In this document: positions 48,125 to 59,384 of the stretch, piece by piece | How the letters are laid out: each line of letters starts with the position of its first letter | Position numbering within the stretch: the stretch's first letter is position 1 | From: Haematococcus lacustris | Taxonomy: Eukaryota; Chlorophyta; Chlorophyceae; Chlamydomonadales; Haematococcaceae | Direction: 5' to 3' | Assembly: GCA_030144725.1 (NCBI GenBank) | Contig: JASKMD010000008.1 | Span: forward strand, 17,707,667-17,771,666 | Length of the DNA: 64,000 bases | Program-made: the position numbers and the translations under genes | Notes under the pieces: generated by a model | The model's database searches: none | What the model was told of the DNA's origin: nothing | Seen by the model: the letters and a program-made list of their open reading frames with translations, nothing else

Positions 48125-49005
48125 TCCAGGACCTAGCTGTGTGTTGTTGACCATACAAGGGGCATAACACGCACCACACCCTAGCATGTGGCTGGATCAC
48201 TGCCAGGCCTTCACTTGCTAGGCATGACCGTGATGCATACATGCAAAGGGGGTATGTAGCAGGTGGCTACCAGGTTTGCGGCCTTAGCGCATCACCGCGT
48301 GGTGGTGTTGTCCATACAAGGGGCATGCGGTGCACCACACCCTAGCATATGGCTGGATCAGGTGAGCCTCCACTATAGGTACCATCCGTAGTCCAGCTAG
48401 CAGTGACACCTTGGGTGTGGATCACTGCCAGGCCTGCACTTGCTAAGCATGACGCTGATGCCTACATGTAAAGGGGGTATGCAGCAGATGGCTACCACGT
48501 TTGCGGCCTTAGCGCATCACCGCGTGGTGGTGTTGTCCATACAAGGGGCATGCGGTGCACCACACCCTAGCATATGGCTGGATCAGGTGAGCCTCCACTA
48601 TAGGTACCATCCGTAGTCCAGCTAGCAGTGACACCTTGGGTGTGGATCACTGCCAGGCCTGCACTTGCTAAGCATGACGCTGATGCCTACATGTAAAGGG
48701 GGTATGCAGCAGATGGCTACCACGTTTGCGGCCTTAGCGCATCACCGCGTGGTGGTGTTGTCCATACAAGGGGCATGTGGCGCACCACACCCTAGCATTA
48801 GGTTGGATCTGGTGAGCCTCCACCATAGGTACCATCCGTGGTCCAGCTAGCTGTGGCACATTGGGTGTGGATCACTGCCGGGCTTGCACTTGCTAAGCAT
48901 GACCGTGATGCATACATGCAAAGGAAGTATGTAGCAGGTGGTTACCACGTTTGCAGCATTAGTGCATCACCGCGTGGTGGTGTTGTCCATACAAGGGGCG
49001 TAGGT
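48125..49005. repeat. 225-bp tandem repeat, about 4 copies
   Basis: The phrase CGCGTGGTGGTGTTGTCCAT recurs at 48,296, 48,521, 48,746 and 48,971, an exact 225-bp period; an older partial copy starts near 48,140. Each unit contains CATACAAGGGGCAT and CACCACACCCTAGCAT. The middle two copies are almost identical, the outer ones diverged. No coding signal. Confidence 0.9.
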
Positions 49006-49199
49006 ATCATTTGAGAAGAGGATACACGGCTAATGACCACCACCGTTTTCTTCATTACATCTTGACCATTCACAGCTTACAAATCACGTTATGTGGCATG
49101 GAACTGAACGGAAGCTCAGGACAGCTTTTTACAAGCTTTTGTACCATGCAACATACTTCTCAGATGGGCTCAAAGTTGTTGCTGATTGCTAATACAAGA

Positions 49200-49795
49200 C
49201 TGCACTGCCACACACCTACAGCCTGCTGCTGCTGTCCATGCACTGCTCATGCACTACAGCCTGCTGCTCTTGCTGCTGATCATGCACCGCAACACACCTA
49301 CAACCTGCTGCTGCTGCTGCCCATGCACTGCTGCTCGTTGCACTACAGCCTGCTGCTGTTGCTGCTCATGCACTAAAACACATGCACTGCAGCCTGCTGC
49401 TGCTGCTGCTCATGCACTGCAGCACACCTACAGCCTGCTGCTACCTGCAGCCTGCACTGCCACACACGTACAACCTCCTTCTGCTGCTGTCCTTGCACAG
49501 CTGCTCATGCGCTACAGCCTGCTGCTGTTGCTGCTCATGCACTGTAACACATGCACTGCAGCCTGCTGCTGCTGCTCATCCACTGCAACGCACCTGCAGC
49601 CTGCTGCTACCTGCACTGCTACAAACGCACAGCCTCCTGCTGCAGCTGTCCTTGTACTGCTGCTCATGCACTACAGCCTGCTGCTGTTGCTGCTCATGCA
49701 CTGTAACACATGCACTGCAGCCTGCTGCTGCTCATGCACCACAGCACACCTGCAGCCTGCTGCTACCTGCAGCCTGCACTGCCACACACCTACAG
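49200..49795. repeat. CTG-rich minisatellite
   Basis: Degenerate units of roughly 40-60 bp built from CAGCCTGCTGCTGCTGCTCATGCACTG and CACACCTACAG. Frames on the + strand stay open because of composition only. Confidence 0.8.
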
Positions 49796-50245
49796 GCAGG
49801 GCAGGGCAGGGCCGGGGGCAGGGGGCCGGGAAGGGGGCAGGGGGCAGGGCAGGGGCCAAGGGGCAGGGCAGGGTGCAGGGCAGGGTGCAGGGCAGGGGGC
49901 TTGGATGGGGTGGAGAGGGCTGGGCAGGTAGGGGGCAGGGCTGGGAGGGGGTAGGGCAGGGCTGGGCAGGGAGGGGCAGGGCAGGGCAGGGCAGGGCAGG
50001 GCAGGGCAGGGCAGGGCAGGGCAGGGCAGGGCAGGGCAGGGCAGGGAGGGGTAACGCAAGGCTGGGAGGGGATGGGGCAGGGCTGGGAGGCGGTGGGGCA
50101 GGGCTGGGAGGGGGTAGGGCAGGGCTGGGAGGGGGTGGGCAGGGCTGGGCAGGGAGGGGAGGGGCAACGCAAGGCTGGGAGGGGGTAGAGCAGGGCTGGG
50201 AGGCGGTGGGGCAGGGCTGCGAGGCGGTGGGGCAGGGCTGCGAGG
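49796..50245. repeat. CAGGG pentamer array inside the TIR element
   Basis: Pure (GGGCA)n between about 49,976 and 50,045, flanked by degenerate GGGCAGGGCTGGGAGG units. The same pentamer, on the other strand, makes the large array at 54.5-59.4 kb. Confidence 0.88.
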
Positions 50246-50590
50246 GGTGGGGCTGGGCGGCGGGCCGCCGGTCTTGCCGTTCTATGTTGTTGTGGTCCCC
50301 TTGAACTGTTATTGTGGATGGCTTGCATGTATAGGCACACAACAACAGAGTTATGGCAAGGGTACTGCAAGGGGCGAATTGTTGGTGTTGCCCCTACTGT
50401 GTTAGTGGCTAGGTATTACCTTAACCATCTCACCTGTAGCTCGCCTGGCCCGCGCCTAGCTCAGCTCCACGCGTGTCTTCTTGCTGTCCTTTAGCTGTGC
50501 GTGGGGGACGCACTCGCTTTGGGTTTTGCTTTGCGGTAGGGGTTACATCCGCTTGCGCTGCTTCCGTTGATGCTGCAACGATGGTAGTCA

Positions 50591-50810
50591 CTGGTGCTGG
50601 TAGGAGCTGCCGGCGCTGAGGCTACTGGAGAGGATTACCGTGGGCATTCTTTACCCTGCTGCGCAGTCGTCTTGTACGCAGAGCTGTAGATGGCTCTAGA
50701 TAGAGCAACACGACCTGTGCGGGCAGCGGTTAGGCGGTTGCGCTATTCCACCTGACAGCGGCTAGTAAATCTACCTCACAGGTGGAAGAGTTACCGGGAG
50801 ACTTGATTGC
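50591..50810 (-). repeat. Right 220-bp terminal inverted repeat
   Basis: Inverted partner of 45,792-46,011. It is followed directly by the AATGG duplication. Confidence 0.92.
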
Positions 50811-51328
50811 AATGGGAGGGGTGACCAGTACCTCTAGCCGAATGTCAATATAGTGTCAATGGCGAGTGAAATACAATCTCTTATGAGCGCGGTCCAGTGC
50901 CCAATGTGACGTGGTCAGGTGATAAGGCCTCAGGCGTTCCCAACTACCTGAAAACCACCCCCCTGTGATACGAAGCCCGTATCTCCGCAGCCACTCAGTC
51001 AAAAAAGTATGTAAACAGTGCTTTGAACAGAGGAGAGTCATATCTACGAAATGGCAGACGCAGCAAAAACTATCTCGCTCTCAGCGGTGCTCAGTACCTG
51101 TCCAAAGATACGCATTTGAATTCATGCGATTTCGCCACATGCGAGGCGCGCCGCACTATCACGCTTCGCCACGCTGTTGTGAGTGGCACCTGCAACGCGC
51201 AGCAGCAGTCGGAACATGATTTGCTTTTGGCATGTGGACGCGACGACGGCAGTCGTGACGACTGGATACCACTATGAGCTTTTGGAGCTGCTGCTTGCGC
51301 TAGTGCATTACCGGCTGCTCTACTACGC

Positions 51329-52246
51329 TTAACAAGGTGCTAGGTGCAGTACGTGGTGTTGTCTCACCTTGCTTTGCTGCCCTCGGCTTGTTAGCTGCAG
51401 GTGCTTACGGGACGTGCTTGCCGCTGCCAGCTGTTGCTGCTGCTGAGGGGGTACACCAGCAGGCTCAGCCAGCTCAGGGGTGGTGCCTGCAGGTGTCAGT
51501 TGCTGTTGAGGGGGCGCAGCTGCGGCAAGCTTCCCACGGATGTGGGTGCACACGTGGCTCAGTAGCTTGGGTACCCTCCAGCTCGTGTGTACCTCCTGCT
51601 TGTGAAACTGGAGGTATGACTGAAGCTGCTTTCCTGTCATCTTCATTGCCTCCTCGACAGTTGTGTGGCCATAATCATGCCCCCCCAAGGCAAGGGCATG
51701 GGCCGCTGCAAGCCGCTGTTGGCACGCATGGTCACCCACATTAATCACAACCCTCCCGACCTTGTGCGTTGCATCTGTGATCTGGCGCTCTGCCTTTGCT
51801 GACCGCTGTGCTGCAGCTGTGGCATCCTCCTTACGCCGCACTTCAACACGGAGCTGACCCATATGCTGCTGCAAATCATGAACATCCACAGTCTTCATGG
51901 CCTCCTTGCATGTGTGCAGGGACATCAATTGCAGCAGAGCTGGCAGCTCCATGTACCTGCCACCACCATGCTTCAACAGCTGCAACAAGGACTCCACTGG
52001 GGCATTGGAGATGGGGCAGGCAAGGTAGTACTGTTCGAGGTGAAGGCGCAGTGCGGGGCTGCCAGGGTCGCCGTTCACAGCCATGGCACGAATGTCAGAT
52101 GCATATTGACGCCAAGTGCCATAAGGGTCCTCTTGCTGCTGCTGCTGCTGCATCCGCTGCTGCTGCTGCTGCTGCTGCTGCCCATCCTCAGGCACTCTTG
52201 GCTGAGCACTCTTGGCCTTGCTTAATCTCTTCTTGGTTCTCTTCAT
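51329..52246 (-). CDS. Gln-rich protein of unknown function, 305 aa, possibly transposon-encoded
   Basis: Single open frame from ATG (52,246) to a stop at 51,329. It begins with a basic stretch (MKRTKKRLSKAK), a poly-Gln tract from CAG repeats, and a conserved-looking middle part (YASDIRAMAVNGDPGSPALR, YYLACPISNAPVESLLQLLK, GRVVINVGDHACQQRLAAAH, MKMTGKQLQSYLQFHKQEVH), then a Gln/Ala/Pro-rich tail. The segment TVEEAMKMTGKQLQSYLQFH resembles the LxxLTxxxLxxxL pattern of small DNA-binding helices, but I cannot assign it. It lies in the same orientation as the transposase-like fragment at 43.8-44.6 kb, with the 5-kb TIR element between them. The two may be parts of one older element split by that insertion. 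Confidence 0.5.
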   Translation of the reverse strand: MKRTKKRLSKAKSAQPRVPEDGQQQQQQQQRMQQQQQQEDPYGTWRQYASDIRAMAVNGDPGSPALRLHLEQYYLACPISNAPVESLLQLLKHGGGRYMELPALLQLMSLHTCKEAMKTVDVHDLQQHMGQLRVEVRRKEDATAAAQRSAKAERQITDATHKVGRVVINVGDHACQQRLAAAHALALGGHDYGHTTVEEAMKMTGKQLQSYLQFHKQEVHTSWRVPKLLSHVCTHIRGKLAAAAPPQQQLTPAGTTPELAEPAGVPPQQQQQLAAASTSRKHLQLTSRGQQSKVRQHHVLHLAPC

Positions 52247-52319
52247 GGTTAGGGATTGAGAGGTGGGTGGGTGAGTGGCTGAGCGGGGCTACGGGCTTGG
52301 CTCGGTGGTCAGGGTGATG

Positions 52320-53100
52320 GGGGGTGATGGATACGGAGATGGGTGAAGGAGAGGTAGGGGGGAGATGGGTGAAGGAGAGGTTGGGGAGAGGTAGGAGGCG
52401 AGGAGAAGGAGAGTTAGGGGGCAGGAGCTGATGGCAGGCTGGGAGGAGGGGCTACTGGGAGCTGGGCGGGGTAGACGAGGTTGGGAGATGGTGGGTTAAG
52501 GTGTGTTGGTGGTGGCCACGTGGCGGAGTGGTCAGCCAAGCTCAGTCTGCTCCTCATGCACCTGTAGCCATCAGCATGTGTACCTTGTAAGCGGTCCATC
52601 TTGTCACATACAGACCCAATAAATGAGTTGCATAGTGCCATGGACGCGTTAATGAGTATGCTACAAAAGATTCGTGTGCGGCCAGGCTGTTGTTCAATGG
52701 TTGAAAACATGTAGCGGATAATAGTTGGAGGGGGTTACTAGACCCTACTGTGCCGCCCACCAATACAGCGATACAGCGATGTCGCACACGAATTCGGGTT
52801 TCTTCACATCCTCGCCAAGCGGCCTGCACCATCAGGAACCTCGCGCAGCCATGTTTGCCGGACTTCAGTGGTGTGCGCCACCGACATGTCGTGCATCGCT
52901 AACGGATAGCCAAGGACGTAGCTTACCGGTGTAGCTAACCACGGTCTGCGATTGGGACACATTCGGGGTCACATGTGGCTGCCCGCATCGAAAGACTCCG
53001 ATGGCAATTCCAGTCTTACACTAAACGCGCAATATCACATCGCAGCAGACGCAACAAACGTTACATCAAAAGATTGAGTAGGTGGGCTGCAGTTGCATGA
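52320..53100. other. Stretch without a supported gene
   Basis: Contains GGGGAGATGGGTGAAGGAGAGG-type purine repeats at 52,320-52,410. Otherwise unrecognised sequence; no open frame with family motifs. Confidence 0.4.
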
Positions 53101-53109
53101 AGATTGCCA

Positions 53110-53420
53110 CTGATAAGGCCACTAGAAAAGAGGCCACGACAGTTGACTCTGTTGATCACATGATTTTGATATGAGATTAATGGGTTGGGAGGCTTGATTA
53201 TTTCTATGCACGAAGACGTTCTCAAATTTGACTTTAGACGTAATTTGGCTATCGGGGAATTTGAAACAATGCAAATTTTGGCTCGGGAATAATATTTTAA
53301 TTATACCTCGGGAATCGATCGGGAGAGTACGGTACACTGACTGTATTATACAGTGTTTTAGCATTCGAGGGCAAATAAAAGACATAGGACACACCAACAT
53401 GTCAGCTGACGGAGCTGTAT
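53110..53420. other. Low-GC island
   Basis: About 300 bp clearly richer in A and T than the rest of the window, with TTT- and ATT-rich runs (for example AATAATATTTTAATTATACC). It includes a 6-bp palindromic pair ACACTG...CAGTGT near 53,333-53,360. It could be an insertion of organelle or foreign DNA, or a matrix-type spacer. No gene recognised. Confidence 0.5.
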
Positions 53421-53643
53421 CTTTAGCTTGAGGATGAGTACATTCTATCTATGCACACGCATCCGAGTGTGGCTCAGGCGCCCCCAACTAACAGAAAACC
53501 TACCCCTGGTAGTAGGACGGCTGTAACTTTGCACTCACTGCGCCAAATATTATGCTAGATGATTCACAATGTAGCCAACCCAGCCAGCTACCTTTCACCC
53601 ATCCAGAATAATTATACATTGGGTAGGCCCCGCACAGCACCCC

Positions 53644-53840
53644 TTCCCACTCCAGTGCACCAGCAGCGCTCACGTGTTGGCCGGCACCCAACCACTCTAT
53701 TCTCAACAGTTGGCCCACACGATTGGTTTACGGTGGATGGGGCTAAGCTCACACACCTGTTTGTGCCCTTCTTCCCCCACAAGGAGGGTGAGGGAGACAT
53801 GTATTTTGTTCCATTCAGCAACAAGTCCATGGACAAGTAG
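53644..53840 (+). CDS. Possible exon of an unrecognised gene
   Basis: After a consensus-like acceptor (CACTCCAG at 53,652-53,659 or close by), the frame reads VGPHDWFTVDGAKLTHLFVP then FFPHKEGEGDMYFVPFSNKS and MDK, followed by TAG at 53,838-53,840. The composition is protein-like and unlike the surrounding repeats. No family recognised and the start is unknown. Confidence 0.3.
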
Positions 53841-53968
53841 GCAACAGGGGCATGCATGGGTCACAGACATGTTGAATGACCTTGCAATGGCTTTAAATCA
53901 GGTCCCACAAGGTCAGGTAAAATGGCTCGAAAGAATGTACCGTCAATTTTTGTCGCGTATACTGCACT

Positions 53969-54468
53969 NNNNNNNNNNNNNNNNNNNNNNNNNNNNNNNN
54001 NNNNNNNNNNNNNNNNNNNNNNNNNNNNNNNNNNNNNNNNNNNNNNNNNNNNNNNNNNNNNNNNNNNNNNNNNNNNNNNNNNNNNNNNNNNNNNNNNNNN
54101 NNNNNNNNNNNNNNNNNNNNNNNNNNNNNNNNNNNNNNNNNNNNNNNNNNNNNNNNNNNNNNNNNNNNNNNNNNNNNNNNNNNNNNNNNNNNNNNNNNNN
54201 NNNNNNNNNNNNNNNNNNNNNNNNNNNNNNNNNNNNNNNNNNNNNNNNNNNNNNNNNNNNNNNNNNNNNNNNNNNNNNNNNNNNNNNNNNNNNNNNNNNN
54301 NNNNNNNNNNNNNNNNNNNNNNNNNNNNNNNNNNNNNNNNNNNNNNNNNNNNNNNNNNNNNNNNNNNNNNNNNNNNNNNNNNNNNNNNNNNNNNNNNNNN
54401 NNNNNNNNNNNNNNNNNNNNNNNNNNNNNNNNNNNNNNNNNNNNNNNNNNNNNNNNNNNNNNNNNNNN
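53969..54468. other. Assembly gap, 500 N
   Basis: Exactly 500 undetermined bases, the usual placeholder for a gap of unknown size, at the left edge of the pentamer satellite. The true satellite length is therefore unknown. Confidence 0.99.
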
Positions 54469-57400
54469 CTGCCCTGCCCTGCCCTGGCCCTGCCCTGCCC
54501 TGCCCTGCCCCTGCCCTGCCCTGCCCTGCCCTGCCCTGCCCTGCCCTGCCCTGCCCTGCCCTGCCCTGCCTGCCTGCCCTGCCCTGCCCTGCCCTGCCCT
54601 GCCCTGCCCTGCCCTGCCCTGCCCTGCCCTGCCCTGCCCTGCCCTGCCCTGCCCTGCCCTGCCCTGCCCTGCCCTGCCCTGCCCTGCCCTGCCCTGCCCT
54701 GCCCTGCCCTGCCTGCCCTGCCCTGCCCTGCCCTGCCCTGCCCTGCCCTGCCCTGCCCTGCCCTGCCCTGCCCTGCCCTGCCCTGCCCTGCCCTGCCCTG
54801 CCCTGCCCTGCCCTGCCCTGCCCTGCCCTGCCCTGCCCTGCCCTGCCCTGCCCTGCCCTGCCCTGCCCTGCCCTGCCCTGCCCTGCCCTGCCCTGCCCTG
54901 CCCTGCCTGCCCTGCCCTGCCCTGCCTGCCCTGCCCTGCCCTGCCCTGCCCTGCCCCTGCCCTGCCCTGCCCTGCCCTGCCCTGCCCTGCCCTGCCCTGC
55001 CCTGCCCTGCCCTGCCCTGCCCTGCCCTGCCCTGCCCTGCCCTGCCCTGCCCTGCCCTGCCCTGCCCTGCCCTGCCCTGCCCTGCCCTGCCCTGCCCTGC
55101 CCTGCCCTGCCCTGCCCTGCCCTGCCCTGCCCTGCCCTGCCCTGCCTGCCCTGCCCTGCCCTGCCCTGCCCTGCCCTGCCCTGCCCTGCCCTGCCCTGCC
55201 CTGCCCTGCCCTGCCCTGCCCTGCCCTGCCCTGCCCTGCCCTGCCCTGCCCTGCCCTGCCCTGCCCTGCCCTGCCCTGCCCTGCCCTGCCCTGCCCTGCC
55301 CTGCCCTGCCCTGCCCTGCCCTGCCCTGCCCTGCCCTGCCCTGCCCTGCCCTGCCCTGCCCTGCCCTGCCCTGCCCTGCCCTGCCCTGCCCTGCCCTGCC
55401 CTGCCCTGCCCTGCCCTGCCCTGCCCTGCCCTGCCCTGCCCTGCCCTGCCCTGCCTGCCCTGCCCTGCCCTGCCCTGCCCTGCCCTGCCCTGCCCTGCCC
55501 TGCCCTGCCCTGCCCTGCCCTGCCCTGCCCTGCCCTGCCCTGCCCTGCCCTGCCCTGCCCTGCCCTGCCCTGCCCTGCCCTGCCCTGCCCTGCCCTGCCC
55601 TGCCCTGCCCTGCCCTGCCCTGCCCTGCCCTGCCCTGCCCTGCCCTGCCCTGCCCTGCCCTGCCCTGCCCTGCCCTGCCCTGCCCTGCCCTGCCCTGCCC
55701 TGCCCTGCCCTGCCCTGCCCTGCCCTGCCCTGCCCTGCCCTGCCCTGCCCTGCCCTGCCCTGCCCTGCCCTGCCCTGCCCTGCCCTGCCCTGCCCTGCCC
55801 TGCCCTGCCCTGCCCTGCCCTGCCCTGCCCTGCCCTGCCCTGCCCTGCCCTGCCCTGCCCTGCCCTGCCCTGCCCTGCCCTGCCCTGCCCTGCCCTGCCC
55901 TGCCCTGCCCTGCCCTGCCCTGCCCTGCCCTGCCCTGCCCTGCCCTGCCCTGCCCTGCCCTGCCCTGCCCTGCCCTGCCCTGCCCTGCCCTGCCCTGCCC
56001 TGCCCTGCCCTGCCCTGCCCTGCCCTGCCCTGCCCTGCCCTGCCCTGCCCTGCCCTGCCCTGCCCTGCCTGCCCTGCCCTGCCCTGCCCTGCCCTGCCCT
56101 GCCCTGCCCTGCCCTGCCCTGCCCTGCCCTGCCCTGCCCTGCCCTGCCCTGCCCTGCCCTGCCTGCCCTGCCCTGCCCTGCCCTGCCCTGCCCTGCCCTG
56201 CCCTGCCCTGCCCTGCCCTGCCCTGCCCTGCCCTGCCCTGCCCTGCCCTGCCCTGCCCTGCCCTGCCCTGCCCTGCCCTGCCCTGCCCTGCCCTGCCCTG
56301 CCCTGCCCTGCCCTGCCCTGCCCTGCCCTGCCCTGCCCTGCCCTGCCCTGCCCTGCCCTGCCCTGCCCTGCCCTGCCCTGCCCTGCCCTGCCCTGCCCTG
56401 CCCTGCCCTGCCCTGCCCTGCCCTGCCCTGCCCTGCCCTGCCCTGCCCTGGCCCTGCCCTGCCCTGCCCTGCCCTGCCCTGCCCTGCCCTGCCCTGCCCT
56501 GCCCTGCCCTGCCCCTGCCCTGCCCTGCCCTGCCTGCCCTGCCCTGCCCTGCCCTGCCCTGCCCTGCCCTGCCCTGGCCCTGCCCTGCCCTGCCCTGCCC
56601 TGCCCTGCCCTGCCCTGCCCTGCCCTGCCCTGCCCTGCCCTGCCCTGCCCTGCCCTGCCCTGCCCTGCCCTGCCCTGCCCTGCCCTGCCCTGCCCTGCCC
56701 TGCCCTGCCCTGCCCTGCCCTGCCCTGCCCTGCCCTGCCCTGCCCTGCCCTGCCCTGGCCCTGCCCTGCCCTGCCCTGCCCTGCCCTGCCCTGCCCTGCC
56801 CTGCCCTGCCCTGCCCTGCCCTGCCCTGCCCTGCCCTGCCCTGCCCTGCCCTGCCCTGCCCTGCCCTGCCCTGCCCTGCCCTGCCCTGCCCTGCCCTGCC
56901 CTGCCCTGCCCTGCCCTGCCCCTGCCCTGCCCTGCCCTGCCCTGCCTGCTGCCCTGCCCTGCCCTGCCCTGCCCTGCCCTGCCCTGCCCTGCCCTGCCCT
57001 GCCCTGCCCTGCCCTGCCCTGCCCTGCCCTGCCGCTGCCCTGCCCTGCCCTGCCCTGCCCTGCCCTGCCCTGCCCTGCCCTGCCCTGCCTGCCCTGCCCT
57101 GCCCTGCCCTGCCCTGCCCTGCCCTGCCCTGCCCTGCCCTGCCCTGCCCTGCCCTGCCCTGCCCTGCCCTGCCCTGCCCTGCCCTGCCCTGCCCTGCCCT
57201 GCCCTGCCCTGCCCTGCCCTGCCCTGCCCTGCCCTGCCCTGCCCTGCCCTGCCCTGCCCTGCCCTGCCCTGCCCTGCCCTGCCCTGCCCTGCCCTGCCCT
57301 GCCCTGCCCTGCCCTGCCCTGCCCTGCCCTGCCCTGCCCTGCCCTGCCCTGCCCTGCCCTGCCCTGCCCTGCCCTGCCCTGCCCTGCCCTGCCCTGCCCT

Positions 57401-59384
57401 GCCCTGCCCTGCCCTGCCCTGCCCTGCCTGCCCTGCCCTGCCCTGCCCTGCCCTGCCCTGCCCTGCCCTGCCCTGCCCTGCCCTGCCCTGCCCTGCCCTG
57501 CCCTGCCCTGCCCTGCCCTGCCCTGCCCTGCCCTGCCCTGCCCTGCCCTGCCCTGCCCTGCCCTGCCCTGCCCTGCCCTGCCCTGCCCTGCCCTGCCCTG
57601 CCCTGCCCTGCCCTGCCCTGCCCTGCCCTGCCCTGCCCTGCCCTGCCCTGCCCTGCCCTGCCCTGCCCTGCCCTGCCCTGCCCTGCCCTGCCCTGCCCTG
57701 CCCTGCCCTGCCCTGCCCTGCCCTGCCTGCCCTGCCCTGCCCTGCCCTGCCCTGCCCTGCCCTGCCCTGCCCTGCCCTGCCCTGCCCTGCCCTGCCCTGC
57801 CCTGCCCTGCCCTGCCCTGCCCTGCCCTGCCCTGCCCTGCCCTGCCCTGCCCTGCCCTGCCCTGCCCTGCCCTGCCCTGCCCTGCCCTGCCCTGCCCTGC
57901 CCTGCCCTGCCCTGCCCTGCCCTGCCCTGCCCTGCCCTGCCCTGCCCTGCCCTGCCCTGCCCTGCCCTGCCCTGCCCTGCCCTGCCCTGCCCTGCCCTGC
58001 CCTGCCCTGCCCTGCCCTGCCCTGCCCTGCCCTGCCCTGCCCTGCCCTGCCCTGCCCTGCCCTGCCCTGCCCTGCCCTGCCCTGCCCTGCCCTGCCCTGC
58101 CCTGCCCTGCCCTGCCCTGCCCTGCCCTGCCCTGCCTGCCCTGCCCTGCCCTGCCTGCCCTGCCCTGCCCTGCCCTGCCCTGCCCTGCCCTGCCCTGCCC
58201 TGCCCTGCCCTGCCCTGCCCTGCCCTGCCCTGCCCTGCCCTGCCCTGCCCTGCCCTGCCCTGCCCTGCCCTGCCCTGCCCTGCCCTGCCCTGCCCTGCCC
58301 TGCCTGCCCTGCCCTGCCCTGCCCTGCCCTGCCCTGCCCTGCCCTGCCCTGCCCTGCCCTGCCCTGCCCTGCCCTGCCCTGCCCTGCCCTGCCCTGCCCT
58401 GCCCTGCCCTGCCCTGCCCTGCCCTGCCCTGCCCTGCCCTGCCCTGCCCTGCCCTGCCCTGCCCTGCCCTGCCCTGCCCTGCCCTGCCCTGCCCTGCCCT
58501 GCCCTGCCCTGCCCTGCCCTGCCTGCCCTGCCCTGCCCTGCCCTGCCTGCCCTGCCCTGCCCTGCCCTGCCCTGCCCTGCCCTGCCCTGCCCTGCCCTGC
58601 CCTGCCCTGCCCTGCCCTGCCCTGCCCTGCCCTGCCCTGCCCTGCCCTGCCCTGCCCTGCCCTGCCCTGCCCTGCCCTGCCCTGCCCTGCCCTGCCCTGC
58701 CCTGCCCTGCCCTGCCCTGCCCTGCCCTGCCCTGCCCTGCCCTGCCCTGCCCTGCCCTGCCCTGCCCTGCCCTGCCCTGCCCTGCCCTGCCCTGCCCTGC
58801 CCTGCCCTGCCCTGCCCTGCCCTGCCCTGCCCTGCCCTGCCCTGCCCTGCCCTGCCCTGCCCTGCCCTGCCTGCCCTGCCCTGCCCTGCCCTGCCCTGCC
58901 CTGCCCTGCCCTGCCCTGCCCTGCCCTGCCCTGCCCTGCCCTGCCCTGCCCTGCCCTGCCCTGCCCTGCCCTGCCCTGCCCTGCCCTGCCCTGCCCTGCC
59001 CTGCCCTGCCCTGCCCTGCCCTGCCCTGCCCTGCCCTGCCCTGCCCTGCCCTGCCCTGCCCTGCCCTGCCCTGCCCTGCCCTGCCCTGCCCTGCCCTGCC
59101 CTGCCCTGCCCTGCCCTGCCCTGCCCTGCCCTGCCCTGCCCTGCCCTGCCCTGCCCTGCCCTGCCCTGCCCTGCCCTGCCCTGCCCTGCCCTGCCCTGCC
59201 CTGCCCTGCCCTGCCCTGCCCTGCCCTGCCCTGCCCTGCCCTGCCCTGCCCTGCCCTGCCCTGCCCTGCCCTGCCCTGCCCTGCCCTGCCCTGCCCTGCC
59301 CTGCCCTGCCCTGCCCTGCCCTGCCCTGCCCTGCCCTGCCCTGCCCTGCCCTGCCTGCCCTGCCCTGCCCTGCCCTGCCCTGCC
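54469..59384. repeat. (CCCTG)n pentanucleotide satellite, at least 4.9 kb
   Basis: Nearly pure CCCTG pentamers for about 980 units, with scattered 1-base losses (TGCCTGCC) and gains (CCCCTG, CCTGGCCC). The unit contains no stop codon in any frame, so all six frames stay open (Leu-Pro-Cys-Pro-Ala on one strand, Gly-Gln-Gly-Arg-Ala on the other). These are not genes. Confidence 0.98.

Larger units (their letters stand above)
45787..50815. mobile_element. 5.0-kb element with 220-bp terminal inverted repeats and 5-bp duplication
   Basis: The element runs from 45,792 to 50,810. The left end 45,792-46,011 and right end 50,591-50,810 are inverted copies over 220 bp; the only difference I noticed is one base (near 45,922 versus 50,680). 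Termini read GCAATCAAG...CTTGATTGC. The 5-bp sequence AATGG lies immediately outside both ends (45,787-45,791 and 50,811-50,815), a target-site duplication. Inside are weak unassigned frames at 46.1-47.8 kb, a 225-bp tandem repeat (48.1-49.0 kb), a CTG-rich minisatellite and a CAGGG array. No recognisable transposase was found, so it may be non-autonomous. Five-base duplications with such long TIRs do not fit hAT (8), MULE (9), Harbinger (3) or piggyBac (TTAA). Confidence 0.85.

Noticed and set aside
48125..49005. A CRISPR-like array
   Set aside because: The repeats are 225 bp, directly contiguous and without unique spacers; the genome is eukaryotic.
49186..50370. Cys/Leu- or Pro-rich open frames on both strands near 49.2-50.4 kb
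   Set aside because: They follow CTG and GGGCA simple repeats and lack any non-repetitive domain.
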